The notes under the pieces were generated by a model. That model was not told the origin of the DNA. It saw only the letters and a program-made list of their open reading frames with translations, and did not search any database. From JANNSO01 sp964485395 (GTDB taxonomy: Bacteria > Spirochaetota > Spirochaetia > Treponematales > UBA12059): a DNA stretch of 64,000 bases. Of this stretch, positions 50,884-60,143 are shown in pieces. The stretch lies in NCBI GenBank assembly GCA_964485395.1, contig CAZAJF010000004.1:124001-188000 (forward strand). The letters run 5' to 3'. Each line of letters begins with the position of its first letter. Position 1 is the stretch's first letter. A program made the position numbers and the translations under genes.

Positions 50884-51711
50884 CTAGCGACCCAACGATA
50901 AAAAATACTTGTCTTCTATGGAACGCCCGCCCGCCGTCTTGCCCAGATCGCGGTCAGGGCGTATCGGGCCGTGATAGTCGCTGCCTGCAGTAACCTTGAG
51001 GCCAAGTTCTCCGGCCAAGGTTTCCAGCCGCTGACAATCCACCACGCGCGCGATGGGATGCCAGGCTTCCAGCCCGTCTATGCCGAGCTTCTGCCATTCA
51101 GGAAATAAGAGCCGCATGCGGGTCCAGCTCACGAACAGAGACATGGGATGCGCTATCACGGCAAGCCCTCCGGCCGAATGTATCAGCTCGATGGCCCTTT
51201 CCAGCTCCAGACAATCTTTCTGTATGAAAAACGGCTTACCCTTGGCTAAAAATTTATCGAAGGCAAGCTGCTTGTTCTTGACGATTTTTTTTTCCACGAG
51301 CAGCTCGGCTATGTGCGGGCGGCCTATCATGCGGCTGCCGCAGCGCTCCTTGAGCTCGTCGTAGTTGAGTTCGTAACCCTGTTCATGGAACAAGTCGAAT
51401 ACATGGCGGTTGCGTTTTTCGCGCGATGCGGCCAATTCCTTGATGGCGTCCAGCAACTTTTGGTTCGAGCCCTGCAGGTCCAATCCCAGCAGATGGAATT
51501 CCCCGGGGCCAAAGGCTATCTCGATCTCAACACCGCGTACAAAGCGCATTCCCAGCTTCGCCGCGGCCGCGCCGGCCTCGTCCAGGCCGTCGAGGCAATC
51601 GTGGTCCGTCAACGCAATCGTGCCTATTCCCAGGCCATGCGCTTTTTTCATCAAGTCCGAAGGCGAGTACGATCCATCGCTGGCCGTAGAGTGCGTGTGC
51701 AGGTCGACCAT
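50884..51711 (-). CDS. PHP-domain metal-dependent phosphoesterase
   Basis: A 275-residue hydrolase of the RNase AM/YciV type, which trims 5' ends of short RNAs or hydrolyses nucleoside 3',5'-bisphosphate. All PHP motifs are present: DLHTHSTASDGSYSP, LTDHDCLDG, FVRGVEIE, GLAVIAHPMS and TAGSDYHG, giving a trinuclear metal site. ATG 51711 shares a base with a TGA at 51713-51711 that closes the extended frame of the upstream beta-propeller/TPR gene, so the two were built as a coupled pair. Confidence 0.93.
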   Translation of the reverse strand: MVDLHTHSTASDGSYSPSDLMKKAHGLGIGTIALTDHDCLDGLDEAGAAAAKLGMRFVRGVEIEIAFGPGEFHLLGLDLQGSNQKLLDAIKELAASREKRNRHVFDLFHEQGYELNYDELKERCGSRMIGRPHIAELLVEKKIVKNKQLAFDKFLAKGKPFFIQKDCLELERAIELIHSAGGLAVIAHPMSLFVSWTRMRLLFPEWQKLGIDGLEAWHPIARVVDCQRLETLAGELGLKVTAGSDYHGPIRPDRDLGKTAGGRSIEDKYFLSLGR

Positions 51712-51884
51712 CAGACAACCTTCCGCAAGCGCTCGAGATTCGCCTTGGTGTCGAGGTTATCCGGTTCAAGGGCAAGGGAGCGCTCCAGGTACCGTATCGC
51801 GGCGCTCAATCTGCCCTGGCGCTTGCAAGCCACGCCGATATTGTTGAGTGCGCGGGAATCATCGGGATTTTCCCCCAGGATTTC
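51711..51884 (-). pseudogene. TPR tail cut off by an in-frame amber codon
   Basis: After the TAG at 51887-51885 the same frame stays open for 57 codons to TGA at 51713-51711. It encodes a clean tetratricopeptide unit (SRALNNIGVACKRQG, then RLSAAIRYLERSLALEPDN) that continues the helix begun before the stop. It has no start of its own. It is either a dead C-terminus after a single-base nonsense change or is read through. Confidence 0.8.
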
Positions 51885-54194
51885 CTAGAGCACGGCAACG
51901 GCCTCGTCTACCCTGCCGTCTTTTAGCGCGGCTATGGCCTCGCGGTGAAGCTTCTGGTGCTTGACGCTGGGTATCTCGAACGGCGCAATTTTTACGGAGG
52001 CCCCGGGGGATCCCCCAAGGGAAGGTCCCGCATTGGGGGAGCGCTCTTTGGCGGCTGGAGCCGCCGCGGGTTTCTCTTCCTCGACCGGTTTCATGTCAAA
52101 GGCAGCGGGTAATTCCGGAATCGCGTAGAGATCGAAATCCACGGACGCATCGTCCAGCTCGGGAATTCCGAAAGCCTCGTCGAAAGAACCGGTTTCGCCA
52201 TGCATGCGATCTTCCATCGCGATATCGTCGGGCAGGCTGCCGTCCTGGATTCCGCTATCGTCAAAATCGGGCTCGAAACGCTCGGCGCTGCCTCCCCGCA
52301 TTTCGGGGACATGCGACTCGCGGTGAAAACTGTCATCGGAGGAATACTCGTCATCCGTCTTCATGCCTGAAAACACGTCCGGCGCCGCCGCGACGGGTGC
52401 GGGCAAGTATCGCTCCGTACGCAAAGCCACGGTAAGCAAGGAGCCGATGGAGGAGAACGCCAGCCCGAGAATCACGAGGAGGAGATATTTTACGTTGCCT
52501 TCGATCGCCGCGGTCACGATAAAGCGCAAAGGCACCAAGGGTGCCGCCGTACTATATTCGAGGACGCCAATGACCTCTCCCGATCTTGACTTTACCGGCG
52601 CAGCGGCGATGCGCCAGCGTCCTATGGGTCCGGTTTCCGCGGCGGAATAACTTGTTCCAATGAGCATAGCCTTGAAGTAGGCGTCGGAAACGAAGCGCTG
52701 GGGATACCCTGCGGGATAAAGCCCGGCCGAATCGCATACAGCTGTCAGGCCATTGGGTCCGAGCTTGTACAGCGCGACGTTGCCCACGTGCTCGGTTCCG
52801 GCGGCTTTACGCAATTCGGCGGTCCGCACAAGGAATTCCGCGAGCCGGGGATCCGATTGCCCGGAAACCGGCTCAAGGGCGGAAAGCTTTTCGGCATCGA
52901 AGGAAAGGGCGCCGGCTGCGGCCATGCCCCGCATGGCGCCGAGCGATAGAGCGTCGGAAGCCGCGACGGAGGCGAACGAAGCATGAACAAAAATTATAAC
53001 CACGACGACGAACACGAGGAAGGCTCCCGGGAAAGCCGCAAAAAGCATGGCAAAGCCCCGGGGAACGCCCGTAACCACGGCGACGCTGAGCGCTATCAGG
53101 AACAGCGCCGAAAACAAGAGGCACACGCCCGCCAGAATCCACGCGGCCAGGCAATTACGCATGAGCGCAACGGGCAAGGCAGCACCCGAAAGCGCGCGTT
53201 TCGCGCTGCCCTTCGCGTCAAAAAACACGACTTTGGAGTTCATCTTGTCAACGCTTACGAAACCGTCTTTGAGCAGCGAAAACGCATCGATCCTGGAACC
53301 GGCCGAGAAGCGCGAGGGAATCGCGGAGACGGCCGCAAGGTTGAGGAAATAGTCCAGCGGAGCGGGCGAAAGATCGGGGTTCTGGATCCCGCGCACGGCG
53401 GAATCTTTTTGGCGCACGAGCACGGAGGCCGTACCGTCCGCGCTTACCCGCGAAATGACGCCGCCGGCCGCATCCGCCACCAGGAGATTGCCGTCTTTGT
53501 CATAGCGTATGTCCACCGGATACGGCAGGGGACCGGTCAGTTCGGCGAGAGCCTCGAAGCGGTCGCGCACGTAGCGCACCAATCCACCGCCGGAGTTTAC
53601 CACCAGAGCGCCGTCCGGGCCCGCGACCGCGAGCGATGCCCGAGCCAATTCCCATTCGGTCTTTACCACCGTTTCCTTGCCGGTATCCTTGATATTCAAT
53701 TTAATGACCGCGGCAAGCCCGTCCTCGCCCGCGCACAGGTACCAGAGCGAGTCGCCCGCAACGCGCAGCGAACCGGGCACGAAGCCTGCCTTACCCGGCA
53801 TGCGCCCCTGAAACAAGATGCCGCCGGGCGAGCCATCGGCCGATACGCGCATGACGCGCTCGATACGGGTGGCCGTGTTGCTGTCGAACTGACGGTCGAT
53901 CAGGAACAGGTTCCCCGAAGAATCCATGTCGGCTGAAAGGAATGTTCCATATATAGCGCCGCTCCCGTGCATCCAGAGCAAATTCGCGTCCTTGTCCACG
54001 GAAAGCATGCGCGTTCCGTGCCGGTCGAAGAGAACGAAGGAACCGTCGTCGCGCGCAAACGCAGCCTCCGGGAAATCAAAAGCCTCGGCCTTTGCCCAAG
54101 GAAGGCGCACCATGGTATCGCGCAGAAAAAACACGCCGACCGCGGCCGCAAGCGCCAACGCCAAAAAAACCGCCGCCACAATGAACTTCTTCAT
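51885..54194 (-). CDS. Membrane protein with NHL-type propeller and truncated C-terminal TPR
   Basis: A 769-residue protein ending at an in-frame TAG. An N-terminal membrane helix (1-25) is followed by a beta-propeller of NHL-like repeats (about 40-340: GSFVLFDRHGTRMLSVDKDA, VDIRYDKDGNLLVADAAGG). Then come two or three helices (about 345-400), an extracytoplasmic segment, another helix (about 575-600: YLLLVILGLAFSSIGSLLTV), a low-complexity acidic linker, and the start of a TPR (HREAIAALKDGRVDEAVAVL). ATG 54194. With the next 57 codons it would be 827 residues with a complete TPR. Role unknown; a sensor or scaffold linking two sides of the membrane is a guess. Confidence 0.85.
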   Translation of the reverse strand: MKKFIVAAVFLALALAAAVGVFFLRDTMVRLPWAKAEAFDFPEAAFARDDGSFVLFDRHGTRMLSVDKDANLLWMHGSGAIYGTFLSADMDSSGNLFLIDRQFDSNTATRIERVMRVSADGSPGGILFQGRMPGKAGFVPGSLRVAGDSLWYLCAGEDGLAAVIKLNIKDTGKETVVKTEWELARASLAVAGPDGALVVNSGGGLVRYVRDRFEALAELTGPLPYPVDIRYDKDGNLLVADAAGGVISRVSADGTASVLVRQKDSAVRGIQNPDLSPAPLDYFLNLAAVSAIPSRFSAGSRIDAFSLLKDGFVSVDKMNSKVVFFDAKGSAKRALSGAALPVALMRNCLAAWILAGVCLLFSALFLIALSVAVVTGVPRGFAMLFAAFPGAFLVFVVVVIIFVHASFASVAASDALSLGAMRGMAAAGALSFDAEKLSALEPVSGQSDPRLAEFLVRTAELRKAAGTEHVGNVALYKLGPNGLTAVCDSAGLYPAGYPQRFVSDAYFKAMLIGTSYSAAETGPIGRWRIAAAPVKSRSGEVIGVLEYSTAAPLVPLRFIVTAAIEGNVKYLLLVILGLAFSSIGSLLTVALRTERYLPAPVAAAPDVFSGMKTDDEYSSDDSFHRESHVPEMRGGSAERFEPDFDDSGIQDGSLPDDIAMEDRMHGETGSFDEAFGIPELDDASVDFDLYAIPELPAAFDMKPVEEEKPAAAPAAKERSPNAGPSLGGSPGASVKIAPFEIPSVKHQKLHREAIAALKDGRVDEAVAVL

Positions 54195-54274
54195 GATTGA
54201 ACCCCGTTTCCTTATCGATTATCGGTATAAAAAATCATAATTTTCATGCTTTTCAGGAATCAAGGACCGAAATG

Positions 54275-55087
54275 CTAGAGAAATACCCTGATCGGGGTAT
54301 TCGGAAGAACGGAGGCTATTCTCAAACGGGCAGATTCCATGCGGATCTGCGAAAGCTGATACGTTCTTCTGTGGGGAGAAGACCTGGACTGAGAGTATAT
54401 ATCGATACGGCTGATGCGAGCCCCCGATTGCATCAGACCGCCCACGAGATAGGCATAGTCGTCCAGGTCGGAATCCGAGGGCTCAACACCGTCCACGGCG
54501 CACAGCATCGTCTGCACGACGATGGGCGAATGCTTCGCGAAGCGGAGGATATCGGCCGCAACCGAATCCAGCCTCAAGACGGTACCGCTCATGCGCTCGA
54601 AAAGGCCTTGATTGCCCGCATCCAGCTTTACCCAGGGTTCCAGCCCCTCGGCCGCCACGTACGAAGCCAGCACGCCGGAGACGGCTTCATCGGCAAAGCC
54701 CGTGGCGTTCGTAATGATTACCAGCTTGGGCTTGTCGGCCGCCGTTGCGCCTGCCGGCCAAAATCTCGCGCGGGCCGCGGCCATGATTCCTAGAGCGGGC
54801 TCGAGCTCAGGCGACAGGGTTGGCTCGCCGTGTCCCGCGAGGCAAATATCGCCGATCGGAATGCCGTGCCCGAAATCGTAGGCTTCCAGATATCCGTTCA
54901 GCTCCCGCTCGAGCAAGGCCGAAGAAAACCTGGCCGAATGGTTGAACGGGTGCACTTCGCAGTAGGGGCAATCGAACGAGCAGTACTTGCGATCCGGAAA
55001 AGGGTCGATACCCAGCGACAATCCGCCGGTCCTGCGGGAAAAGACGGCGTACACCAGTGAATGCTTCTGCGCGTTTTCGGTTACCAT
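54275..55087 (-). CDS. Radical SAM protein, COG0731-like
   Basis: A 270-residue radical S-adenosylmethionine enzyme. The [4Fe-4S] cluster motif is Cys36-x3-Cys40-x2-Cys43 (CSFDCPYC), preceded by FSRRTGGLSLGIDPFPDRKY, the usual opening of the COG0731 Fe-S oxidoreductase group. Further on LAGHGEPTLSPELEPALG is the typical SAM-binding GEPTL strand. The group is related to tRNA wyosine-base enzymes, but the substrate here is unknown. ATG 55087 is chosen as the family start; the open frame extends upstream antisense to the divergent gene. The final codons contain a small inverted repeat (AATACCC/GGGTATT) that may help termination. Confidence 0.88.
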   Translation of the reverse strand: MVTENAQKHSLVYAVFSRRTGGLSLGIDPFPDRKYCSFDCPYCEVHPFNHSARFSSALLERELNGYLEAYDFGHGIPIGDICLAGHGEPTLSPELEPALGIMAAARARFWPAGATAADKPKLVIITNATGFADEAVSGVLASYVAAEGLEPWVKLDAGNQGLFERMSGTVLRLDSVAADILRFAKHSPIVVQTMLCAVDGVEPSDSDLDDYAYLVGGLMQSGARISRIDIYSQSRSSPHRRTYQLSQIRMESARLRIASVLPNTPIRVFL

Positions 55088-55189
55088 GCGTTCCAGTATG
55101 CACCCGAGCCTTGCCTCTGTAAAGCATCGACGCTTTTTGGCCGGGACGGGCGTATTTACCCACGCACCTTTAGCCGCTATAATCGCCGG

Positions 55190-57121
55190 ATGCGCAGTAT
55201 CGTCATCCAGCCGCCTTTCGTGCAGCTCAACGCCCCCTACCCCGCCATCTGGTACCTCGACGCGTTTCTCCGTTCCAAGGGCATCGCCAGCGCGGCCTAC
55301 GACGACGCCATCGAGTGCTTCCGCGCTATATTCTCGAAAGCCGGCATAACCGAGGTTTTCGCGCGCGCGCGCATTCTGCTCAAGGATAAAAAACATCCCG
55401 ACAAGGAAACCGCCCGCCGTATCGACGGCTATCTGCGTCAGGAAAAAGCATATATCGATACCGTGGACTCAGTATGCGCCTTCCTCTCGGGCGAGGATCC
55501 TGCCTTTGCCTACCGCCTGGTAACGGGGGCTGGAATTCCGGGCGGCATGCGCAGCGAAGCCGTTCTGGGCGATGCCGGCGGAATCGGACCCGACGATGCC
55601 CGTGCCCTGGCTACCGCGATACTCTCCGATCTGGGCGACTTCATCTGCTACTCCATCGACCCAAACTTTGGCACGGTGCGCTACGCCGAAAGCATCCCGG
55701 CCAGCGCGGCGGACTTCGCGCCCATCCGCGCGTTGGCGAACGGGAGCTGGCTGCTCTCCACGTTTTACAGGCCTATGCTTCGCGCCCGCTTCGCCGCGGA
55801 AAGCGCAAGCCGGGAAGCGAATTCCGCAGGTTCGGATGAGCGCGTACTCGTGTGCATCACCGTTCCGTTTCCCGGCTGCCTTACCGGCGCCCTGGTTGCC
55901 GCCGAGGAGGCTCGCACGGCGCTGGGCCCGCGCGCGACGATCGTGCTGGGAGGCGGCTATGTCTCCACCGAATTGCGTTTTCTCTCAGACGCCGCCGTAT
56001 TCAAGCCGGTGGACTACCTCGCCTTCGACGGCGGCTACGCCTCGCTGCTCTCCATCATCGATATGTTAAAAAATACTCACGACGCTGGCAGCCTTTACCG
56101 GACGGGGCATCTCGGCGCGGACGGCTCGGTTCGCATACCGCTCGGGAACGACGACATGGAAAACCGCTATTTAATGGAAGAAGACGAAGCCATCGCCCAG
56201 GTTCATCCAGACTACGAGGGCGCGAATTTCGGTCGCTACCTCCGTGTGGTGGACTCGCCCAATCCCATGCACCGGCTCTGGAACGACACGCCCTGGCTTA
56301 AATACCGCCTCGCGTACGGCTGCTACTGGAAACGCTGCGCCTTCTGCGACACGCAGCTACACTACATCAACCATTACAAGCCGGTTAAGCTCGATTCATT
56401 GCTCGCGGCGGCGCAAAAGGCGGGCAGCCGCAACGCCTTGTACGGAATCCACTTTACCGACGAAGCCATGCCGCCCGCGGCGGTTCGGGCCTTCGCCGCC
56501 GCGAATGAAAAACGCGACAGACCCTTTACCTTCTGGGGCAACGCCCGCTTCGACCAGGCCTGGACTGCTGAACTATGCGCTTACGCCGCCGAGCGCGGTC
56601 TCGTCGCCGTATCCGGGGGCATCGAGATTGCCACCGGCACAGGGCTTGAAATCGTGGACAAGGGATTTACCTTGGCCGGTTTGATACGCTGCCTGGATAA
56701 CTTCAAGTGCGCAGGCATACTCGTGCATGCCTACCTGATTTACGGTTTTCCAGGGCAAAGCGACCGCGACATAGCGGACTCAGCCGAGATGGTTCGCGCG
56801 CTCTTGGCCGAGGGCCTTATCGATTCGGCGTTCTGGCACCGCTTCGTGCTCACGCGCCACTCGAGGCTGTACGCGGACTGGGAAGCGGGAAAATTCCCCG
56901 CCCTCGAGCCTGTTTTGCCGGCTTCGCGCTTTGCCTTGAACGACCTGCATTTTAAAGGCGAAGACCGCTTCGAGAAGTGGTCCGCACCGTTGGACGCGGC
57001 GCTGTCCGCCTGGGCGGATGCCGGAGAAATCGAGAAGCCGCTGGCTGCCTTCCTGCCCCGCGAGTTGCCTAGGCCCAAGATAGACGCGCTGGCTATCATC
57101 AAAGACGCCCTGGCCAACTAG
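55190..57121 (+). CDS. B12-binding-type radical SAM protein
   Basis: A 643-residue protein. The first 300 residues look like a cobalamin-binding Rossmann region, as in B12-dependent radical SAM enzymes (SIVIQPPFVQLNAPYPAIWY, RATIVLGGGYVSTELRFLSD), though no DxHxxG motif is obvious. The radical SAM core follows with Cys378-x4-Cys383-x2-Cys386 in GCYWKRCAFCDTQ, and VSGGIEIATGTGLEIVDKG and YLIYGFPGQSDRDI as later strands. Substrate unknown. Start at ATG 55190, about 100 bases from the divergent COG0731-like gene, so the two may share control. Followed by a terminator. Confidence 0.87.
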   Translation: MRSIVIQPPFVQLNAPYPAIWYLDAFLRSKGIASAAYDDAIECFRAIFSKAGITEVFARARILLKDKKHPDKETARRIDGYLRQEKAYIDTVDSVCAFLSGEDPAFAYRLVTGAGIPGGMRSEAVLGDAGGIGPDDARALATAILSDLGDFICYSIDPNFGTVRYAESIPASAADFAPIRALANGSWLLSTFYRPMLRARFAAESASREANSAGSDERVLVCITVPFPGCLTGALVAAEEARTALGPRATIVLGGGYVSTELRFLSDAAVFKPVDYLAFDGGYASLLSIIDMLKNTHDAGSLYRTGHLGADGSVRIPLGNDDMENRYLMEEDEAIAQVHPDYEGANFGRYLRVVDSPNPMHRLWNDTPWLKYRLAYGCYWKRCAFCDTQLHYINHYKPVKLDSLLAAAQKAGSRNALYGIHFTDEAMPPAAVRAFAAANEKRDRPFTFWGNARFDQAWTAELCAYAAERGLVAVSGGIEIATGTGLEIVDKGFTLAGLIRCLDNFKCAGILVHAYLIYGFPGQSDRDIADSAEMVRALLAEGLIDSAFWHRFVLTRHSRLYADWEAGKFPALEPVLPASRFALNDLHFKGEDRFEKWSAPLDAALSAWADAGEIEKPLAAFLPRELPRPKIDALAIIKDALAN

Positions 57122-57152
57122 GATGCCCTCGCTTGACGCCGGGCATCCTTTT
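57121..57152 (+). terminator. Rho-independent terminator after the B12/radical SAM gene
   Basis: GGATGCCC (57121-57128) and GGGCATCC (57141-57148) pair perfectly around a 12-base loop and are followed by TTTTGG and TTTTATT. The stem starts on the last base of the stop codon. Confidence 0.75.
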
Positions 57153-57156
57153 GGTT

Positions 57157-58080
57157 TTATTGCTTCTCCACCACTGTTCGCTGTTTTTTCTCGGCAGCCT
57201 CGCGAAGCGAGTTTCGTATCATGTCCCAAAGCTTGAGCCCAAGCGCCGCAATACCCAAGACCGCGAGTATGCTTAGGGCTATCCCAAGATACACGGGCAC
57301 GGTCCAGGAAAGCGCGCTGACGAGCGCCGGCAGGATCCTCGAGCCGGCCGTTGAGGCTCGGTCTTCATATAAGGTAATCCTGATGGTGCAAAAGGAATTA
57401 TTCTCGTTGAAATCGCCCAGGCTCACGCCCAGCTCCTGAATCTGTCCCTCTATCTCAAGGATGCGCGATTCCAGGTCTATGCGGTCTTTAAGCTCAGCGC
57501 CGCTGTTGCGCAAGGCCGCCAAACCGTCCCTTGTTTTTTCAAGCGACAGACGCCTGGCTTCGAGAGCCCTGAAATCGGCAGTCCTGTCGGTTTTCGTCAC
57601 AACGATACTTTCGAGCTTACCCACGCCGCGCAACCGTTCCACGGTAGGGTCAAAAGCATCGGGCACCACGCCCAGCTCAAGGCTCAGCCTGCGCGTGCCT
57701 TCCAGCCCGGTGGAATCCTCGGATTGCACCAGCGCTTTGGACTCGCGAATTATGGTCTGCAGCGATTCGGTATCCTTGGACCAGTTCGCGCTTGAGGCGC
57801 TCATGGTGGATACGCGTTCGTATTTCTGCTCAACCACCTGCGTACCCATGCCCGCCTGCGGAATATTCATTTTCGCGCTTGCGTAATTCTTCCTGGCTTG
57901 CGATATGCCATCGGAAGAAGCCTGCACTATTTGATCGAGATTGGCGTTGTTATAATTTTCCTGGAATTGCGGCCGCTGCCATTGCCCTGCATTCCGCCTC
58001 AGGTCGACGAAAAACTTCCCAGCGAACAGCAGCAGAAAAACCAAAGCCGCCACAATGAGTATGATGCTTCTCTTTTTCAT
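57157..58080 (-). CDS. DUF4349 membrane protein
   Basis: A 307-residue protein matching the DUF4349 layout: N-terminal helix (ILIVAALVFLLLFAGKFFV), an extracytoplasmic part with two conserved-looking strands around a long coiled coil (ALEARRLSLEKTRDGLAALR, LKDRIDLESRILEIEGQIQE), then IRITLYED and a C-terminal helix (YLGIALSILAVLGIAALGLKL) ending in a basic tail. Function of the family is unknown. ATG 58080 follows GGAAGG. Convergent with the radical SAM gene. Confidence 0.88.
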   Translation of the reverse strand: MKKRSIILIVAALVFLLLFAGKFFVDLRRNAGQWQRPQFQENYNNANLDQIVQASSDGISQARKNYASAKMNIPQAGMGTQVVEQKYERVSTMSASSANWSKDTESLQTIIRESKALVQSEDSTGLEGTRRLSLELGVVPDAFDPTVERLRGVGKLESIVVTKTDRTADFRALEARRLSLEKTRDGLAALRNSGAELKDRIDLESRILEIEGQIQELGVSLGDFNENNSFCTIRITLYEDRASTAGSRILPALVSALSWTVPVYLGIALSILAVLGIAALGLKLWDMIRNSLREAAEKKQRTVVEKQ

Positions 58081-58160
58081 CCGGTACCTTCCTTATTCGC
58101 CTAAGCATACTACATTTGCGGCATTTTTAAAAATCAGGGGAACCTGAGGCGCACAGCTGC

Positions 58161-58188
58161 TTGCATTATTCGTTGAATCGAGTAGAAT
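58161..58188 (+). promoter_or_regulatory. Sigma-70 promoter for the GIDE-like gene
   Basis: TTGCAT (58161-58166), 16-base spacer, TAGAAT (58183-58188), 45 bases before ATG 58234, which itself follows CACAGGAGGC. Confidence 0.55.
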
Positions 58189-58233
58189 TCACCTGCAGAT
58201 ACCCAACGAAGCACACACAGGAGGCTTATTGCC

Positions 58234-60018
58234 ATGCGTCTTGGAAAAGTAATCAAAGTTGCATACTGGATCGCCGCGGCGCTCATGCTCTTCCTTGTGG
58301 TCGTGCTTGAAAAAAATCCGCGATGGCTCATAATCATTGCTTCCATGGCCTTCGCCTTTGCCATGGCGCTCGAGTCAACGCTGCTTTTCCGCAAAGCCTC
58401 CTTCCAGAGCCGTTTCAAAAACCTGGATGAATATGCCGCACATCAACGCTACTCGGTGGCGGACCTCAAATCCGCCATGGCCTCCGGGGGAATGCTGGAC
58501 GGACTGTCCATACAGGCATCGCTGTCTGGAATCGCCGAAGGAAACGCCAAAAAAAAAGCGCCGCTTTCCGACAAAGACTGCCTTGCGTACCGGATAGAGG
58601 CGGAGGTCATGGAAGGGTTGTGGAAGGAAGCCGGGCAGACGCACATAGTTGAATCGTACTGGGGAACCCTTAACCTCCAAGACGCGACGGGCAGCGTACA
58701 GCTTCGGGGTCCGGGTATCCTCGATACTTCCGGAGTGCTGGAAAAAATCGTGAGCTTAAGCGGCATTAAAGCTTCCTATCCGGCCCTTTCGGACAGCCTC
58801 AAGACCATCCTGGGAATATTCGAAGAAAAAGAGGCCAAAAAAACAAGGATCAAGCTTCGCGAAATAATCCTGGTTCCGGAGGAGAAGATCGTAGTGTACG
58901 GCATTGCCGAATCCGGTAAAAACGGCCTTGCACTCTCGGGCAGCGACGAAGTTAACGACAAGGACAGCCTCTTCATACGTTCCGAGAGAAAACCTGCAAG
59001 CTCCCGCTTCGGTAAAAAAATTCCCCAAGCGGTCTTCATGGCCGCGCTTGCGCTGGCATCGCTTTCCCTGGGCCTCGGTTTCGCCGTAAAAATTCTGTCC
59101 AAGCCGGGCGCGATACTCGATTTTTCGCAAACAGGCAAAATCGTGGTGCAGCCGGAAGGCAAAACCTTCCGCCTGAGACGCGGCGAGCAGTACTGGGATT
59201 TCAAGCCCGGGGAAACGCGCGACCTTGTGGAACTGTATCATAATGAAGAATTATTCACTGTAGACAAGAGCACCGTGCTCAAGCTTGAGAAGATAGTCTC
59301 CGTCAGAAAGACCCTCCGCAACGGCGATCCCGAGTACCCGCGCTGGGACGGGCAGCAATGGCTGCTCACACTCGACAAAACCCCGGCAATTCCGGAGAAA
59401 CCCGCGACAACCGGAGGCGAGGGCAGGTTATACATAAGAAACATAACGGACAAGACATTTACGATGCGCGTCCTGCAGCCCGACAGGGGCGTTTCCATAA
59501 CGACGATATGGACGTTCAACCCGCTTGAAGGCGCGGATAATCCGCTGGGCCAGTGGCTTAACCGCAAGGAAACCGGAGCCGTCCTCGTCAAGGCCGATAA
59601 TTTCGTGGAGCTCATAACGAAAACCGGCGCCAAGAGAATCCTTAGAGTGGGCAACGCGGCTTCCTGGCAGGACAAAAAATCCTGGCTCCTGGACGTGGTT
59701 CCCGAGCTGCTCGCCGGATCCGGGGTCGTATACGCGAAGAACCAAGGTGACATTCTCGCGAATATACGTATACTGGGAGCCGACGGCAAGCCGATGTACG
59801 GCGACAGCCCCTGGGTTTTCGAGCCGAAAGAGGGAGTCGACAAGAACCTGGGCCTGGCACTGCAAAGCCAGGATAAAGATATAACCATCAGCGGCCGGGA
59901 AGATTTTATCGTCGACTACGTGGAATTCGTAACCGTAACGGAAGCCGTGCTCAAGGAACTGGCGGTCTTCAAGGATGGCGCGTGGACGCTGGCCGCAGGA
60001 AAATATTTTACGGAATAG
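58234..60018 (+). CDS. Membrane protein with GIDE-like domain
   Basis: A 594-residue protein. Two N-terminal helices (about 8-25 and 29-50), then a region (about 85-235) resembling the GIDE domain found in MUL1-type membrane E3 ligases and in bacterial membrane proteins: LSGIAEGN, KDCLAYRIEAEVM, LNLQDATGSVQLRGPG, IKLREIILVPEEKIVVYGIA. A third helix lies at about 268-290 and is followed by an external beta-rich part of 300 residues with a twice-used module (WTFNPLEGADNPLGQWL; WVFEPKEGVDKNLGLAL). No RING finger is present, so ligase activity is not implied. ATG 58234 has AGGAGG upstream. Ends at a perfect hairpin. Confidence 0.75.
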   Translation: MRLGKVIKVAYWIAAALMLFLVVVLEKNPRWLIIIASMAFAFAMALESTLLFRKASFQSRFKNLDEYAAHQRYSVADLKSAMASGGMLDGLSIQASLSGIAEGNAKKKAPLSDKDCLAYRIEAEVMEGLWKEAGQTHIVESYWGTLNLQDATGSVQLRGPGILDTSGVLEKIVSLSGIKASYPALSDSLKTILGIFEEKEAKKTRIKLREIILVPEEKIVVYGIAESGKNGLALSGSDEVNDKDSLFIRSERKPASSRFGKKIPQAVFMAALALASLSLGLGFAVKILSKPGAILDFSQTGKIVVQPEGKTFRLRRGEQYWDFKPGETRDLVELYHNEELFTVDKSTVLKLEKIVSVRKTLRNGDPEYPRWDGQQWLLTLDKTPAIPEKPATTGGEGRLYIRNITDKTFTMRVLQPDRGVSITTIWTFNPLEGADNPLGQWLNRKETGAVLVKADNFVELITKTGAKRILRVGNAASWQDKKSWLLDVVPELLAGSGVVYAKNQGDILANIRILGADGKPMYGDSPWVFEPKEGVDKNLGLALQSQDKDITISGREDFIVDYVEFVTVTEAVLKELAVFKDGAWTLAAGKYFTE

Positions 60019-60019
60019 G

Positions 60020-60056
60020 GGTATCTTGAGAAACTTGGTTAGTTTCTCAAGATACC
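60020..60056 (+). terminator. Terminator after the GIDE-like gene
   Basis: GGTATCTTGAGAAACT (60020-60035), loop TGGTT, AGTTTCTCAAGATACC (60041-60056): a perfect 16-bp stem followed by TTTA, directly after the stop codon. Confidence 0.7.
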
Positions 60057-60143
60057 TTTACAATTCGTTCCACGAATTGCGTTTTAATTTGGAACACCTC
60101 GCAAAACTGAAGTTTTTCGAGGTTCCTATAAAGGCAGGCGCTG

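Noticed and set aside
51885..51887. TAG as a pyrrolysine or other recoded codon
   Set aside because: No structure suggestive of recoding follows and no pyl genes are in the window; a nonsense change or readthrough is simpler.
52983..53936. 317-codon open frame on the plus strand
   Set aside because: Antisense to the propeller protein; His/Arg-rich composition is typical of a shadow frame.
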